Shown one piece after another: positions 63,114-64,000 of a DNA stretch of 64,000 bases. The stretch covers positions 372,001-436,000 of the forward strand of contig CAWCTW010000005.1 in the NCBI GenBank assembly GCA_963798705.1, read 5' to 3'. The notes under the pieces were generated by a model. It ran no database searches, was not told the origin of the DNA, and worked only from the letters and a program-made list of their open reading frames with translations. This stretch comes from AC-56 sp963798705 (GTDB lineage Bacteria; Actinomycetota; Thermoleophilia; Solirubrobacterales; 70-9). Both the position numbers and the translations under genes were made by a program. Each line of letters opens with the position of its first letter. Positions within the stretch are counted from its first letter, which is position 1.

Positions 63114-64000
63114 TCACGAGTCGAGGCGGCTCAGGGCGTCCTCGATCCGCCGCAACGACTCCTCGCGGCCGAGCGCGGCGAGCGAGTCGAAGATCCCAGG
63201 CGAGACGGTGGTGCCCGTGATCGCCACTCGAATCGGCTGATAGACGTCCTTGGGCTTCCTGCCCGTGCGCTCGACCATCTCGCGGAGCGTCGCCTCGAGG
63301 GCCTCGGCGTCGAAGCTCTCGGCGCCGCGCAGCACCTCGAGCGCTTCGGCCACCCCGTCGCCAACCTCGGGCCTCATCACCTTTTGCCAGGCGGCCGGAT
63401 CGTCGGCCGGCTCGCGGAAGAGGAAGCGGATCAGCGGCCAGACCTCGTCCAGGGTCTGGGCCTTGTCGCGCACGATCGCGCACGCCGTGCGTCGCAGCTC
63501 AGGAGACGCAGCCTCAAACGCGGCCGCGTCGGGCCGCGACCAGGCGCGAAGGTGCTCCGCCAGGCGGCGCTCGTACTCGTCGAGCGGGAGCTCGCGCATG
63601 TAGCGCCCGTTCATCCAGCGGAGCTTGCGCGCGTCGAACACCGCGGGCGAGCGGCCAACGCGGCCGATCGAGAACCGCTCCACGAGCTCCTCGGTGGAGA
63701 GCAGCGTCTTGTCGTCCTCCGTTCCCCAGCCCAGAAGCGCCAGGTAGTTTCGAACCGCCGCCGGCAGGTAGCCGGCGTCCCGCAGCTCTTGCACGGATGC
63801 GGCATCGTCGCGCTTGGAGAGCTTGCCGCCGCCGGGCGAGTGAAGCAGCGGCAGGTGGGCATAGCGGGGCGGGTCCGTTCCCAGCGCTTTAAGGACCAGC
63901 AGCTGCTTCGGCGTGTTGGAGAGATGGTCGTCGCCGCGCACGACCTCGGTGACGCCCATGTCGGCGTCGTCCACCGCGACCGCCAGGTTGTACACGGGCG
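63114..64000 (-). CDS. gltX: Glutamyl-tRNA synthetase, C-terminal part (cut by right edge)
   Basis: The visible 290 or so residues cover the class I KMSKS region, here GGGKLSKRDDAASV, with VVRGDDHLSNTPKQLLV upstream and the anticodon-binding alpha-helical cage downstream. The N-terminal HIGH region lies beyond position 64000. Because GatCAB is present, this is likely a non-discriminating GluRS that also charges tRNA-Gln, but no glnS search beyond the window was possible. Confidence 0.93.
   Translation of the reverse strand, partial: PVYNLAVAVDDADMGVTEVVRGDDHLSNTPKQLLVLKALGTDPPRYAHLPLLHSPGGGKLSKRDDAASVQELRDAGYLPAAVRNYLALLGWGTEDDKTLLSTEELVERFSIGRVGRSPAVFDARKLRWMNGRYMRELPLDEYERRLAEHLRAWSRPDAAAFEAASPELRRTACAIVRDKAQTLDEVWPLIRFLFREPADDPAAWQKVMRPEVGDGVAEALEVLRGAESFDAEALEATLREMVERTGRKPKDVYQPIRVAITGTTVSPGIFDSLAALGREESLRRIEDALSRLDS

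Overview
The window is about 64 kb of very GC-rich DNA with tightly packed genes, many GTG/TTG starts and frequent 1-4 bp ATGA/GTGA overlaps. Gene content suggests a high-GC Actinomycetota, most likely class Thermoleophilia (Solirubrobacterales/Gaiellales-like). The pointers are menaquinone (men) genes, the citramalate route to isoleucine, GatCAB, a Rex-like site before a type II NADH dehydrogenase, an HDOD-LuxR protein and UDP-sulfoquinovose synthase. The lineage is an inference; a 16S comparison would settle it. The region is chromosomal core: no phage, insertion sequence, plasmid or CRISPR was seen.

Layout. 1-3915: an rRNA operon read right to left (leader, 16S, spacer without tRNA, 5' part of 23S cut by the window edge). 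3916-10668: tyrS, a class A penicillin-binding protein, a 3-methyladenine glycosylase, argH and an extended SDR. 10679-21619: a branched-chain amino acid block on the minus strand (leuL leader, leuA, SDR, XRE-cupin regulator, leuC, leuD, methyltransferase, leuB, ilvE, cimA, DegT aminotransferase). 21670-29278: membrane proteins, a quinone oxidoreductase, serA with a partner aminotransferase, cupin and YjbQ. 29434-41741: ilvC, ilvB and ilvN interleaved with a menaquinone set (menE, B, A, C, D, F); menD carries an apparent 1-base frameshift. 41973-43734: two tandem RTX-like repeat proteins, one decayed. 43940-48085: UDP-sulfoquinovose synthase, a membrane glycosyltransferase, a zinc-ribbon protein and NDH-2. 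48207-51432: gatCAB. 51645-55295: membrane proteins, a GMC oxidoreductase and a DCC thiol oxidoreductase. 55482-64000: folD, uvrD/pcrA, cysE, cysK, an Rrf2 regulator, two LuxR-type regulators and the 3' part of gltX.

The biosynthetic genes fit together: citramalate synthase plus LeuCDB, IlvBNCE give Ile, Val and Leu; SerA plus its aminotransferase feed CysE and CysK; the men genes supply the quinone used by NDH-2.

The most striking signals are in the 5' regions. A short conserved box followed by a sequence-variable hairpin recurs five times, always on the minus strand just before argH, ilvC, ilvB, ndh and gatC. For argH and ndh it lies inside a 14-codon upstream ORF with a Thr-Cys-x-Cys core and a stop 5 nt before the main ATG. 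leuA has a leucine-rich leader ORF whose leucine codons can pair with the leuA ribosome-binding site. More than ten genes have a TANNNT -10 box only 6-10 nt before the start codon, which implies leaderless mRNAs.
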